From Amoebidium appalachense (taxonomy: Eukaryota; Ichthyosporea): a stretch of 64,000 nt of DNA. Location of the stretch: positions 1,736,001 to 1,800,000 of the forward strand of contig CAVNZM010000017.1 of the NCBI GenBank assembly GCA_963693365.1, given 5' to 3'. Of the stretch, positions 11,911 to 25,817 are shown piece after piece. How positions within the stretch are numbered: position 1 is the first letter of the stretch; each line of letters starts with the position of its first letter. The notes beneath the pieces were generated by a model. It made no database searches. It was not told where the DNA came from and saw nothing but the letters and a program-made list of their open reading frames with translations. The position numbers were made by a program, and so were the translations under genes.

Positions 11911-12461
11911 GTACACGTGTGTCTGTGTCTATGCTCTCTGTGTGTGTACATGTGTGTGTGCGCACGTGCGTGGGTGGTGGTGGTGGTGGTGGTGGTGGGC
12001 GGGGTGGGGTGGGGGGGGGGGGGGGGGGGGGGGAGAGAGAGAGAGAGAGAGAGAGCTACTTGAAATGAGGGAGGCTGACCTTCTTTATTTTAAAAAGCGA
12101 GCAAAGCATCGGTTGGGCTGTCAATGGTGGCACAACCAATCTACTCTAATATTTGTCTGCCCAAAGTCCCACAATCATCACATGGCCATCAATCATGTTT
12201 GATTGCCACATAGCCCAAGAAAACGAGCATGCACATAAGCACAGATTACGCCAATACACTTTAATCATCAAAATTCTAGAGTATGTCGTGTACACGGTTT
12301 GCTCCTAAGTTCTCCGAGTGTTGGTTGTTTGGCTTGTGCAAAGCGAGGCACATCACAGATGTGAGTAAGGGAACAATATTGTACCAAGAATCAGCCCCTT
12401 CTACTTAGAGACACCGGGGGAAGGAGGGAAGGAGGGAGGAAGGGGAGGGATGTGTGTGTGT

Positions 12462-12498
<37 letters not shown>

Positions 12499-12753
12499 GC
12501 TGCTGAAGAGCCGTTCAAAAATCACACTCACAAACAAAAACCTAAAGAAACGAGATCTCAAAAAAAAAAAAAAAAAAAAAAAAAGAACCCCCCCCCCCCC
12601 AAAAAAAAAAAAGAAAACAAACAAACAAAAAAAACAAGCAAACAACTTAAGAACCTGCCCATCCGAATAAGTCGTATAATACGAACTATCACAATAATCC
12701 ATATGAAACCCGCACACCAACACACACAAACATACACATACGCAGCTTATATC
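10446..12753. other. Intergenic between the BTB-like gene and the VID27 3' end
   Basis: No solid gene. A minus-strand open frame at 10660-10863 ends in VDEPNSTVTVF and is unassigned. A tRNA-like stretch with A-box-like AGCCTAAGGCAG (near 11024) and B-box-like GGTTCGAATTTC (near 11082) is present without a good cloverleaf. Around 11577-11940 lie (GT)n, a poly(C) of more than 70 bases at 11718-11790, and poly(T)-poly(G). TTTATT at 12084-12089 may be the poly(A) signal of VID27 on the minus strand. Poly(G) and poly(A) tracts follow at 12463-12612. Confidence 0.6.
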
Positions 12754-13188
12754 TCAGTAGGGGGAGTTCACAATGTCGTTTCTCGAGTAGCCCATCTTCT
12801 GCGGGGTTGCAAATTGTCTCTTGTTTGCCATTGTGATGTCGTGGTCTAGGGCCACAATCACGTTTGTGTCCTGGTTGAAGGCAAACTGGTCGGCCACTAC
12901 GTTGCTGCTGTACTGTGGGCCAGAAGGGGGTTTGTATGTTAGTCAATGTAGCATTTATTGTTATTGTTTTGAACATGTGTGTGTGTACACGTTCTTAACA
13001 TTATTGCTGTTACCGCTGTTGTTGTTGTTATTTTTATCATCATCATTATAATTGATCCTAGTGGTTAGATTGGGAAGCTTGGGCGGAGTACAGGGAAACC
13101 GGGATGAAAGTGCACGACAAAGGAGTGCATATGTGCGTGTGTGCGCGCAAGCCAAACCCCAATATACACACTGTCACTCCTCGTCCAA

Positions 13189-13238
<50 letters not shown>

Positions 13239-13388
13239 CCCCCCCCCACACACACACAAACACACCCCACCCCCCAGCCCCCCCACCCACCCACATAACC
13301 GCCCACACACACCTTCTTGATGGTGTATTCTTGTGTGAGCCTGCGCTTGACCCGGTTGAAGTCCCACTGCAAGACGTACGGACCCATG

Positions 13389-13439
<51 letters not shown>

Positions 13440-13986
13440 GTTAGTAGGTGGAACCGGCTCCCCCGGGGGGGGGGGGGGGGGGGGGGGGGGAGGGGGGGGG
13501 GGGGGGCAACTTGTATGGTGATTTGACTCAAGGGATACGAGACAAGGATAAAGAAGAGGGAAGAAAAAAAGGAGACACCGATTGAGAAGAGGAAGAAAAA
13601 TCCACCTTTTCCTTTGTGTGCGTGTGTGGAAGGTGGAAGGGGGGTGGAGGGAGGTAATAGTACGATTTCTAAAGTCGTAGATGATTTTTTTTCTTTTTTC
13701 TTTTTCTTTTTTTTTTTTTTTCTTTTTTTTTTGGGGGGGGGGGGGGTAAGAAACTGCAGGCTTTTATGAATGACATCGATGTATGACAGAGGCAAGGAAA
13801 GTAGAGAAATGGTGGTGTGGGCATTTCTTACACCCCGCGCGTGTGTGTGTGCATGTGTGTAGCACACGTGTCTTGCACAAGGAGATCTTTTCGTTTCCAT
13901 TTCATTTTTCTTCCCCCGCCTGCGATGGCAAGGGCGAAATTTTTTTTTATTTTCTCTTTTATTTCTTTCCCTTTTTTTGTGCCGGG

Positions 13987-14033
<47 letters not shown>

Positions 14034-14473
14034 TCCGTCTTACCCAGATACAATGTACTTCTCCCCCTTCTCGCCCGTGTTAAACTTGGCAGGAGTGAAT
14101 GCAACCTGAAAACACACACAGTTAGTCGTCAAAAAGGTGAAAAGAAGGAAAGATACAAGATGCCGGTACCTATTTTCCTTTTAAGGAAGTTTGTGGGCGT
14201 GTTTGTGAATAGACAATATGGCGTTGAAGTACTAAACTTTATGCATTAGTTGATAGCTGAGGAATTTGCGACGTACCAGTTGACTTTTGCTACTTTCCTG
14301 CATCTTTCAACTCCCCCTAACCCTCACCCCCCCAACCACAATTCCATCCCCTCCCCCTGTCCCTTCTCCACACAGACAGACGCGCATCATGGGCGCGTAC
14401 GTACACAAACACACACACCACACTTTGTCGAGTTTGCAGGTGTGTCACTTCATTGGAATATGAGGGAAATGGA

Positions 14474-14541
<68 letters not shown>

Positions 14542-15523
14542 ATACCCTGACACCCATAACAGCCACATGTTCAGGCTTGACCTTCAGGATGATGGGTGGG
14601 TTCTGCGGGGGGAAAAAAATGTTAGAACGCCGATACCACTTGAATTGTGTCTTGGTCACACCGTAGCACAAATTTTCAGTCAATTGGGGTTGTATTATGT
14701 CACACGGGTCTATTATCCCCACCCCACCCCCACCCCCTCCTCCCCCGATCCCCCCCTCTTTTAATTTTTTTATTTATATTTTTTTAAAAAAAAAAAGGCC
14801 CCCCCAAATACATCCAACACACCGTTAAATACTAATAATAACAATGATCCGGCTACTAGCAATAACAAACACAAACACGGGTTTTCATTCAGAAAAACCA
14901 AACAAGTCAATGAAGCTCAGGTTGTGTACGTAAAATAAAAAACCCCACGCCCATCAACCATGATTGTGCTTGTGCAAGTGTGTGTGTCCCTATTATCATC
15001 TGTGAGGGAAGGGGGGCAGAGGAGGAGGGAGAGGGGGGGGGGGGGGGGGGGATGAAGGGGAATAAATTTTTCCCATACCTTGTGCTTGCTGATGGACTTG
15101 GTGAAACCAGTGAAGGACTTATCGCTGCTCTCTGTGTTGACCAGTATGATGTATGACTTGCACGTGGCTAGCACCCACTTGCCGTCAGCTGACACGTCAA
15201 TGCCGATGATAGGGTCTGTGTGCAGGCAGAAGTGTTATGTAAGAATATATTTGTGGAAGCACTCTTTAACACTTGTTATGTAAGAATATATTTGTGGAAG
15301 CACTCTCTAACACTTGTTATGTAAGAATATATTTGTAAGAGCACTCTCTAACACTTTCTGTGTAAAAATATATTTGTGGAAGCACTCTCTAACACTTGTT
15401 TGAAGAATATATTTGTGGAAATACTCTCTAACACTTGTTTAAAGAATATATTTGTGGAAGCACTCTCTAACACTTGTTGGCGGATGGCGATGGTTATGTT
15501 TTTTTTTTTTGTTTTGTTTTTTT

Positions 15524-15560
<37 letters not shown>

Positions 15561-16065
15561 GGCAACCAAATATGCTCCAGAACTATACACACCCGTACGC
15601 AGGGCGCAAACGAAGAGGAAAATCATGAATATGGGCTGGTAAGCGCGAAGGGGAGGGTTGGGGGAAAGGGGGGGGGGGGGGGGGGTTATAAATCACTTAC
15701 CGCCCAGACCGGGCAGGAGGGTCTTAGCCTTCATCTCGAGTTTGTTGAACATGCGGATGTCACCCTTCTCACTGCCCACAACAAGATACCCTGCATAGGC
15801 CCATGGTTAAGGTGGTGCTCATTGTGGCATTATACCAATAAGGAAGAGGGGGCTCTAAATGATTTAATGGGCTGTTGATGGTTTTGCTAATGGTGGAGGT
15901 GGTGTGCGTGTGTGCATGTGCGTGGAGCGTGTATTGGTGTGGACGGGTGGGTGGTGGTGGTGGTGGTGGTGGGTGGGTGGGTGGGTTGGGGAGGGGGGGG
16001 GAGGGGGAAAGGAAGGGATTGATAGAGGGACAGAGGGCGCATGGAGGAGGTGTGGGAGGGGGAGG

Positions 16066-16108
<43 letters not shown>

Positions 16109-16569
16109 GGGAGGCATGATAGAGGTGTGAGTCTGTGTGCTTGCGTGTGTGGATGCAGGGCAAGGGGTAGAGGAGGAACACGGACGTGTTTTTGCCGATG
16201 AGAAAAGCCCACCAAACCAGTAAGACAGTACAAGCTCTTCTCTCGATATCCCCCCCTCCCCCCCCCCCCCACCCCGCTTTCTCGCTCTTCCAGTATGTCC
16301 TGTGCCCAACTCTCAAATTCATCCCCGGACAGAGCCGCACGCAAAAACAGTCAAACCATCCCCACCCAAACATCACCAGCCCCCCGCAAGCAAAAACACA
16401 TGGTACTAGAGGTGTCCGCACGTATATTGATGTTTCCAACCATATGATTGGTTAAACTATTTCCTTAATAGGAAATATTCCCACCTTGCTGGGTGGTGGC
16501 CAGGCACTGCAGCTCGGGCTTGGACCCAACATAGGCGTAGCTGGTAGGGGTGTGTGTGTGTGGGACGGG

Positions 16570-16608
<39 letters not shown>

Positions 16609-16893
16609 GAGTGGGTAAGTGAGTGAGCTTTTTTCTTGTATGTGTGTAAAATGTGCACGATCAGATGTGGCAGTTTTCCATCTGCACACCCCCGTTTTCA
16701 TTTTTCAAACCTCAAAAAATTTCCACCCTTCCAGGCAGCAAAACCTAACGGTGGTCAAGAAACAACTCCACCCGGTCTGCCAACTCTGCTCCACACGATG
16801 TTAATCATCGCGAGCTTGCTTCCGCCCCATGCATCCCTTCTCCCGCCCAACCACCACCATTAATTTCTTCCTTCCCAGCCCACTTGCCCTACT

Positions 16894-16926
<33 letters not shown>

Positions 16927-17127
16927 ACCCGCCCACCCACCCTCTCCTTTTGGCACACGACCCTTCAAACCTTCTCACCACAAATGTGTTTCTCACGGAA
17001 CACCTCGAACACTCCCCCCCCCCCCCCCCCCCCCCCCCCCGGGCACCTTCGTCCCCCTGCTTCGTTGCCATTTATGCTCTCCACAAACGATTTTCGTCAT
17101 TAGTCGAATTGGAACACGTTTAGTACC

Positions 17128-17186
<59 letters not shown>

Positions 17187-17711
17187 ACCTCTGAGCTTCG
17201 ACGACCTTGTTGTCTTTGAGGCGGCTATCCAGCACCATGATGCGGTTGGAGTTGATGCCCACCATAAGATCACTGCCCGTGGCCTAAAAATAGAAGTGAT
17301 TAAAATAGATGCCCACCATAAGATCACTGCCCGTGGCCTAAATATATACAGTCAGTTAGAATAATTGCCCACCATAAGTTCACTGCCCGTGGCCTAAAAA
17401 TAGACAGCCAGTTAGAATAGGTGCCCACCATAAGATCGCTGCCCGTGGCCTAAATAAGGACGTGCAATGAGTTAATATAACAGATGCCCACCATAAGATC
17501 ACTGCCCGTTGCCCAAAATAGACGTGCAATCAGTGATTTAATAGAGAAAATGACACGCCCGGTCCTTTTTTCTAAACGAATATCCTACACAATTCTACTG
17601 CCTTTATCTTACTCCAGTCATTTTTCTTTCAGCTTTTCCCTCTTTTCATCTTTTTGGTGCCTAGGGAAGGGAATTAGTTGGGCAAAGCCAAGGCGCGGAC
17701 ACGTGCAGGAA

Positions 17712-17744
<33 letters not shown>

Positions 17745-18544
17745 CACCTGGGAGAACTTCTCACGAGGGGCAATCTCCTTCACGCCAATGATGTCATGCG
17801 ACTTCTGCATTCCACCAAGCACAAAATGTCACCTGAAGTGCATTGCAATGCCGACCAAGCAACCCCGGGCCCCTGGTATATTTACCAGTCATATCTATAG
17901 ACATCGAAAATTTACATCTGGCACAGTAGGCATTCAATATCTACTGAAATATTCTGCCAGCGCCATTCTACAACATGCTTTACCATATGTATATCTGTTA
18001 CATGTCTGCCCCACCTCCATCTGACATCATAATAGGAGCAACAGCCACGGTTGCCCACACACCCATCTCCATCCTACTTTGTACCATCACAATAAAAAGC
18101 TGGGATACCCCCATCCCCCCATCCCCCCCTCCATCCCATCATCACTACACAATGGAGGTATAACATAGATAAACACATTCAACTCCACCCCATCATCACA
18201 CACTATGGAGATAAGCTCGAGATAAACTCCATCAAATTTATCCCATCACCACCACAACATAGTCGAGATATATGACAGGTATCTACACATTCGCCTCCGT
18301 CCCATCATCACAACATAGCCAAGATAAATCCGAGACATAACCCGAGATACACCCACCCACATCCATCCCATCACCACCCCATATCCGAGATATAATCGGG
18401 ATATTCTTGATATTCTTACCCACTCCTCGACGACCTGGCCCCTCTCCAGGTCCATAACGTACATCTTCTGGTCGTCACCCGGTTTCATCATCACCATCTT
18501 GCTGTCTTCCTTGTGCAGCATCAGCTGTGGAGGAAAAACAATTT

Positions 18545-18575
<31 letters not shown>

Positions 18576-18592
18576 GGGGGGGGGGGGGGGAT

Positions 18593-18640
<48 letters not shown>

Positions 18641-20064
18641 AAGAGAGAGGGGGGGGGGGGGGGGGGGGGGGGGGGAAGAGAGAGAGAAGAGGTAGAAAAT
18701 AAGCCATACATTTAGAAGAAAAGATGTATAACAGGTGAAAATATCAAGAATATTGCTACGTTGATTTGTGATGCCGGGCTGCTCCCCCAATCAAAGCACT
18801 ACGTACATAAGCCCAACTCCTAACTGCAACCCCCAACCCGCACCTAAAGCCATACATCTACCATGATTGTGTCTAACTGCTAAAGCCATACATCTACCAT
18901 GATTGTGTCTAACTGCTAAAGCCATACATCTACCATGATTGTGTCTAACTGCTAAAGCCATACATCTACCATGATTGTGTCTAACTGCTAAAGCCATACA
19001 TCTACCATGATTGTGTCTAACTGCTAAAGCCATACATCTACCATGATTGTGTCTAACTGCTAAAGCCATACATCTACCATGATTGTGTCTACCTGCTAAA
19101 GCCATACATCTACCATGATTGTGTCTAACTGCTAAAGCCATACATCTACCATGATTGTGTCTAACTGCTAAAGCCATACATCTACCATGATTGTGTCTAA
19201 CTGCTAAAGCCATACATCTACCATGATTGTGTCTAACTGCTAAAGCCATACATCTACCATGATTGTGTCTAACTGCTAAAGCCATACATCTACCATGATT
19301 GTGTCTAACTGCTAAAGCCATACATCTACCATGATTGTGTCTAACTGCTAAAGCCATACATCTACCATGATTGTGTCTAACTGCTAAAGCCATACATCTA
19401 CCATGATTGTGTCTAACTGCTAAAGCCATACATCTACCATGATTGTGTCTAACTGCTAAAGCCATACATCTACCATGATTGTGTCTAACTGCTAAAGCCA
19501 TACATCTACCATGATTGTGTCTAACTGCTAAAGCCATACATCTACCATGATTGTGTCTAACTGCTAAAGCCATACATCTACCATGATTGTGTCTAACTGC
19601 TAAAGCCATACATCTACCATGATTGTGTCTAACTGCTAAAGCCATGACCATGATTGTGTCTAACTGCTAAAGCCATACATCTACCATGATTGTGTCTAAC
19701 TGCTAAAGCCATACATCTACCATGATTGTGTCTAACTGCTAAAGCCATACATCTACCATGATTGTGTCTAACTGCTAAAGCCATACATCTACCATGATTG
19801 TGTCTAACTGCTAAAGCCATACATCTACCATGATTGTGTCTACCTGCTAAAGCCACCCCCCCCCCCCCCCCCCCCCCCTCCTCCTCCCCTTACCACCACC
19901 ACCACAAACCCACCCACCCAGCCCATCCTCCCCTCTTAGTGGTGCGCTGGAATTGTCGTGAAGCTGTTTTTGGTCATTTTGAACTCCCCCCCCCCCCCCC
20001 CCCCCCAAACACACACACACCCACCCACACACACACCCAACTCCCTTCCCCCGCCCCCACCCCA

Positions 20065-20146
<82 letters not shown>

Positions 20147-20571
20147 ACCTGTCGGGGGGTCAGCTTGTCCCCGGCCAGGTCCGTGAGTCCGCTGATGTTT
20201 GTGACAAACTCCATCCTGTTTTCGTCAAAGTTGTTGCGGAACACACCAATGTTGTTCCCTCGGGACACAAACGCACGGTTGTGCTTGACACTGTATTTTT
20301 GTGTTTTAGTTAGTGTTTTTGTTATGGTTATCACTGATGTTTCTGAGTATTTTGGTGGATGTACTTATCTGGTTTTGTTTTTTGACCATATTTTTTAGGT
20401 GTGGTGGGGTCGGGTTGGGATGTAGCTGTAGGGTGTCGGGGCGATCAAGGGGTTAAGGGAAGTTTTGCGTTGCCTCGTGACACAAATGCACGGCTGTGCT
20501 TGTCACTGTTTGAATTGGTGATTTGCTGTTGTAAGCAGAGTGGTAACTCTAATTAATGCATGCTCGTTTGT

Positions 20572-20627
<56 letters not shown>

Positions 20628-21913
20628 TGTGTGCGCGCGCGCGCGCGTGTGTGTGTGCTGTGTGTGTGTGTGCTGTGTGTTGGAAGGAGGAGGGGGGGAG
20701 ATGTTGCCTCGACACACAAACACACGGTTATGATTGACACAGACTTTTTGCACTTTTGTTATGGTTATTACTGATATTTATCGGTGTTTTAGATGTATCT
20801 TTTTATATGTCTTTTAATGTGTGAATGTGGTAGCGTCGAGTACGGGGTTGGGCTGTTGGGCGATTGGGCTCTTATGTGGTTAGGGGGTTGGGGGGTTGGG
20901 GTTGCACGGTTTTTTTTATTATTAAAAATTATTATTATCATCATTATTAATAATATTATCATCATTATCATATAGGGTGCATGTGTTGCGCGTGCGTGTG
21001 TTGTGTATGTGTTTTGTGAGTGTGTACGCTTGTGTTTTGAGTGTGATTGTGATTTAATGTGTACATGTGTTTATGTGCCCATGTGCATGCACATGTTTTC
21101 TGTGCACGTACCCAACCTGCAGGTGGCTGTTTCTGCCCCCCTCCAGAGACATATTGGACATTGCATCGTCCAGATACGCCCCCCCATCCTCCTCCTCCTC
21201 ATCTTCACTCTCAGTCTCAGCATCGTGAAATTCTGTTAAAAGGAGAAAAAAATTCGTTGTATCAGTATAGAAATAAATCAATGTTATCTTTCTATCAGTA
21301 TAGACAAGTCAGTGCGCGTCGTTTTATCAGTAAACAAACGCAGACATAACGAAATGTGAATCGATAAACCAACCACCGCATCTCCCATTTTAGACAAAAG
21401 CGGGTTTGATCCGATCGAGATTCCAAATTGCCCTGGCGCCGTGTAAGAAAATTATCGAAATATCAAGCGATCGAGGGAGTGACGTCATTCTGGGCACACT
21501 TTTCCCAGAATGACGTCACTCCTTCGATCGCTTGATAAGTTCGATAATTTCTTAGGCGGCGCCAGGGCAAATTGGAATCTTCGATCGGATCAACCTCGGT
21601 TTTGTCTAAGTTGGGAGATGCGATCAGTATAGGCATGAGTCATGTACTCGTTGTCGATATAGAGGTAAATGTAATTTGTCACTATAGAGGTAATAAAGAA
21701 ATGGGTGTACATGAGGGTCAGCGCGTGTGTTCTCGATTGTGTGTGTGCGTGTACGAACAAAGGCGCAAGCGTGTGTGAACATGTGTACCACACACTTGTG
21801 GTGCGTGTGTGCATGCGCGCCCGTGTGTAATTGTGTTTATGTGCGTTCGTGGCATTTCTTTCAATCTCTTCTTCTCCTTTTTCCTTTTTTCTTTTTCTTT
21901 CTTTTTTTTTTTT

Positions 21914-21963
<50 letters not shown>

Positions 21964-22292
21964 CTACTACCGTCTGCATCCTCCATGTCCACGTCATAGG
22001 CCAGATGGCGCACATAGTCCTGGTCATCTTGGTCCTGCAACCAGCCAATTGTTAGTCGATGTTAAATTTTGTATCATACTTCTTAAATTTCGAACTAACC
22101 GACACAAAAGACACATCGTGGCAGCAGAAATTGCCGCAGAAAGTCATCACAGCCACCCCTGCGGGGGGTGGGGGGGGGGGGGGGTTGGTTCTAAAATGAA
22201 TGAACTGGGTTGGGGCGTGGGTTCCTAAGTGGAATTACCTTGAGATTCTTAAGCATGGTGAGCATTTTCGACGGTTCACAAACACACTTTGT

Positions 22293-22332
<40 letters not shown>

Positions 22333-22392
22333 GGGGGAGGGGGTTCGGTGTAAATGTATGGGCTGGGGCGGGCCGGCGGGCGGGTGGGCGGG

Positions 22393-22425
<33 letters not shown>

Positions 22426-23441
22426 CCTAAGCAAAAATACTTAAGGTTCTTTGCCATGGGCATTTGGTGGGCTTTTTCACACTTCCACAAATGGGGTGAG
22501 AAGCGGGATTCTGTTCTGTATGAATGTGCAGGCAGGGGGTTGGGGAGAGGGGGGGACTTTTGTGAAAATACCTTGAGGTTCTTAGCCATGGGCATTTGGT
22601 GGGCGTTTTCATAGAGGCAGCGGGTGATGGTGTCGACAAACTCCTTGTAGATGGCGGGGTCGTTGAACTTGATGCTCCACGTGTACGGCACACCCTCTAG
22701 GTGGAGTAGATGTGTGGTCAGAATTGTCGCGATGGGGTTGGTTTTTTATTTCTTTGGTTTCCTTAGTCTTTCTTTTCTTCTCCTTCCGCACCTGCCATGG
22801 ATATGCACACACAAACGCACACTCACATACACTTTCCTCTCTCCCTCTTTCTCTCTCGTTGCTCCGATTGGCGTTGCCATTTTGGTGTGTGTGTGGATGG
22901 GTGGGTTGGGAGAGGGAGGGGGGGGGGGGGGGGGGGGGGGGAAGAAAAAGAGACAACCTCAGAAATGAAACAAATGAGCAGGCAATATCCGCATTTGAAA
23001 GGGCATTCACCCAGGGGTTCCCCTGGCTTTTTCAAAAACGGTTTCAGAATGCTCAACATCTGCATACGATACAATACCCATTTGAATATTAATCCCGGTA
23101 GGTGTGTGTGCATGGGTGAAGGGGGGGGGGGGGGGGGGGGGGGGATTTCACCCTGCCGAAATTCCTGTCATAATGAATGAGTCAGAGAGAGTGAGCAAGG
23201 GAATAGGCTCACCTTCGTACTTGTTCCAGATAAGTGACAGATGGTCCTGGTTGGGGTATATCTACCGTCAGTCGACTATCCAAATGAATACGTCGACTAT
23301 CCCAATTGACTAGTCAACTATCTAAACGCATTGATCTACTATCCAATTGCATTGATTGACTATCCAAATGGATTACATGGATGTCCAATTACTCTTATGC
23401 TGAACTCCTCCCCCCCCAAAAAAGACCAGCGTAAAGACACA

Positions 23442-23478
<37 letters not shown>

Positions 23479-23663
23479 ACCCCCCCCCCTCACCCCCCCC
23501 CCCCCCCTGTTTACCGGCTGCCAGTAGAGGTTCATGTCCATGGTGCATTTCTCCCCCAGGATGCCTCTGCCGTCGGGCCCAACAAGATACATCATGGCTA
23601 CAAAAAAAAGCACATGTCAGCACACACGAACAGACAGAAGCACGCACACACAGATGGGCGCGC

Positions 23664-23706
<43 letters not shown>

Positions 23707-24039
23707 CCCCCTACCCGCACACACACCGACACTAATGCGTGCGTCGGCACAAACACAGGCACAGGCACAGGCACGCCCGCACGAGCGCGCGCACACACAC
23801 ATGCGCAACACACACACACACCAACACACACACTCTCCACACTCACCGCTCCCTCCACAAAAACGAACAAAACACAAAACACACCCTTTTCACAGATATA
23901 TCGGAAAGGAAAGGAGAAAGCCCGAAGCATTAGGACTACTTAACACTCTACATTGGTTTGTCGGAAGAATGGGAGGGATGAGGTGGCAGTGTGTGCCCCC
24001 CCCCCCCCCCCCCCCCCCCCCAACACACACACACACCGT

Positions 24040-24093
<54 letters not shown>

Positions 24094-24370
24094 GCACACC
24101 AATCCACCAAAAACAAAATTAATGAGTTAGCACGAGCAAACAACAGTGTATGTAAAACGGAGAAACCCCAAATTTCCCAATATATATAGTTCAGGTTATG
24201 CAGAATTTCACAGATAAACAGCAACCCGCTACAGAGTACAAGATCAACTCTTCCCCCAAGTCCGCTAATCTTTACTCAGACACTATACAGATATGTGTGC
24301 GTGTACCCGAGCAGCGGGGGGTGGTGTGGGTGGTGGTGGTGGTGGTGGTGGTGGTGTTGGAAAAAGGGGG

Positions 24371-24408
<38 letters not shown>

Positions 24409-25013
24409 AAGGGGAAGGAAGGAGAGGGGGAATAGGGAGAGAAGAGGTGGGGGAGGGGGATAGGGGGGGAGGGGGGAGGGAGGGGGGGAACCAATTCATA
24501 CCGTCGAATTCGCTGACCTCGTTTACAGTAACGGTGCAGTTGTCGGCATAGAGCAGGAAGCGTTGGGTGGCACTGTCGTAGTTGTATAGTTGCGCAGTGC
24601 ACGTGAACTTGGCCTGTGTGCAAATAAATGAAAGGTAAGAGGGGTTTCTTTTAGGTGCCCAGCATTTTGGCCCGACCCGAGGACCAAAAGCGGTGACAAT
24701 AATTCGGCCTCAAAGAAATAAAAGAAACCCCCTTTTATTCAGCGAGGTACATGTTACATTCATATAGATAATTGTTGCGCAAGTTGTAGAGAGTGCCACT
24801 TGTTGAGAGAACCCTTTTGTAGTTGCTTGTATAGAAAATATTTTGTAAATGCTTGTAGTCGTTGGTAAAAGAGAAAATGCTAAATGTTAAGGTAACACGT
24901 TTGTACGTTGACAGAAGTGTAAGGATGAAAGAGATGTAGAAGGGGAGAAAGGGAGGGGTGGTCGACATCAGAGGAGGAAGGGGAAGGGGAAGGGGGTGGG
25001 GAGGTGGGGGGAA

Positions 25014-25045
<32 letters not shown>

Positions 25046-25782
25046 GGGGGGGGAGGGGAAGGAGGGTACTGTATGTGTGGAGGGTGTATGAAGAACCTGC
25101 AAGGCAACACGTAAAAAGGAAACACTGAACAGAAACCAAAAATGTGCAGATATGCGGAAAAGGGTGGGAAAGGTAGACCCGCCCTTACCCTCCCCACACA
25201 TCCCGGCACACATCCGGCACACCTCCCGGCACACACACGCTCACGCACTTGCGCACGCACACACACACACACATATCCAAAAACAACTCTCCCTCCCATC
25301 CACCCCCCCTCTCCCCCAGCCAAAGACACACACAAACACAACCACCCGCCCCTTCTCTCTCCCTCCCCCCCCCCTCCTCCACACACACACACACACACAC
25401 AAATACACACACACACACACACACAAATACACACACACACACACACACACATACACGTACACACACAAACACACACCGTTACACACACACACACACACAC
25501 ACCGTTCCTTCGACAGGCACAATCTGTCGTGGTGGGCCTCTGATAGGTGTGGAGGGTGGGGGCATATTGGTGGTAGTGGTGGTGGCGGGGGTTTTTGCAG
25601 GGGTGGTGGGTGGTTGGACAGCCGGGGTGGAAGGATTGCTGATGCTGGGACGCTGGGGGGGTCCGGTGGTGAATTTGGCCGCGGATATGCGGCGCTCAAT
25701 CTCCTGCCTGTGTGTGTGTGTGGGGGGGGGGGGGGGGGGGGGGGGGGGGAGGGGGATGTGTGTGTGTTGTGCGTGTGTGTGT

Positions 25783-25817
<35 letters not shown>

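Noticed and set aside
18791-19651. 286-codon minus-strand frame of MALAVRHNHGRC repeats as a gene
   Set aside because: It is the direct reading of a 36-bp minisatellite inside a VID27 intron; openness follows from the unit length being a multiple of three.
18845-19856. CRISPR-like array
   Set aside because: The 36-bp units are directly adjacent with no spacers, and the genome is eukaryotic.
21112-21117. VID27 exon 12 ending at CAG/GTTGGG (21117)
   Set aside because: Using the stronger GTACGT donor (exon end 21112) joins in phase to exon 13 and restores the conserved VGVKHNRAF motif; the other choice does not.
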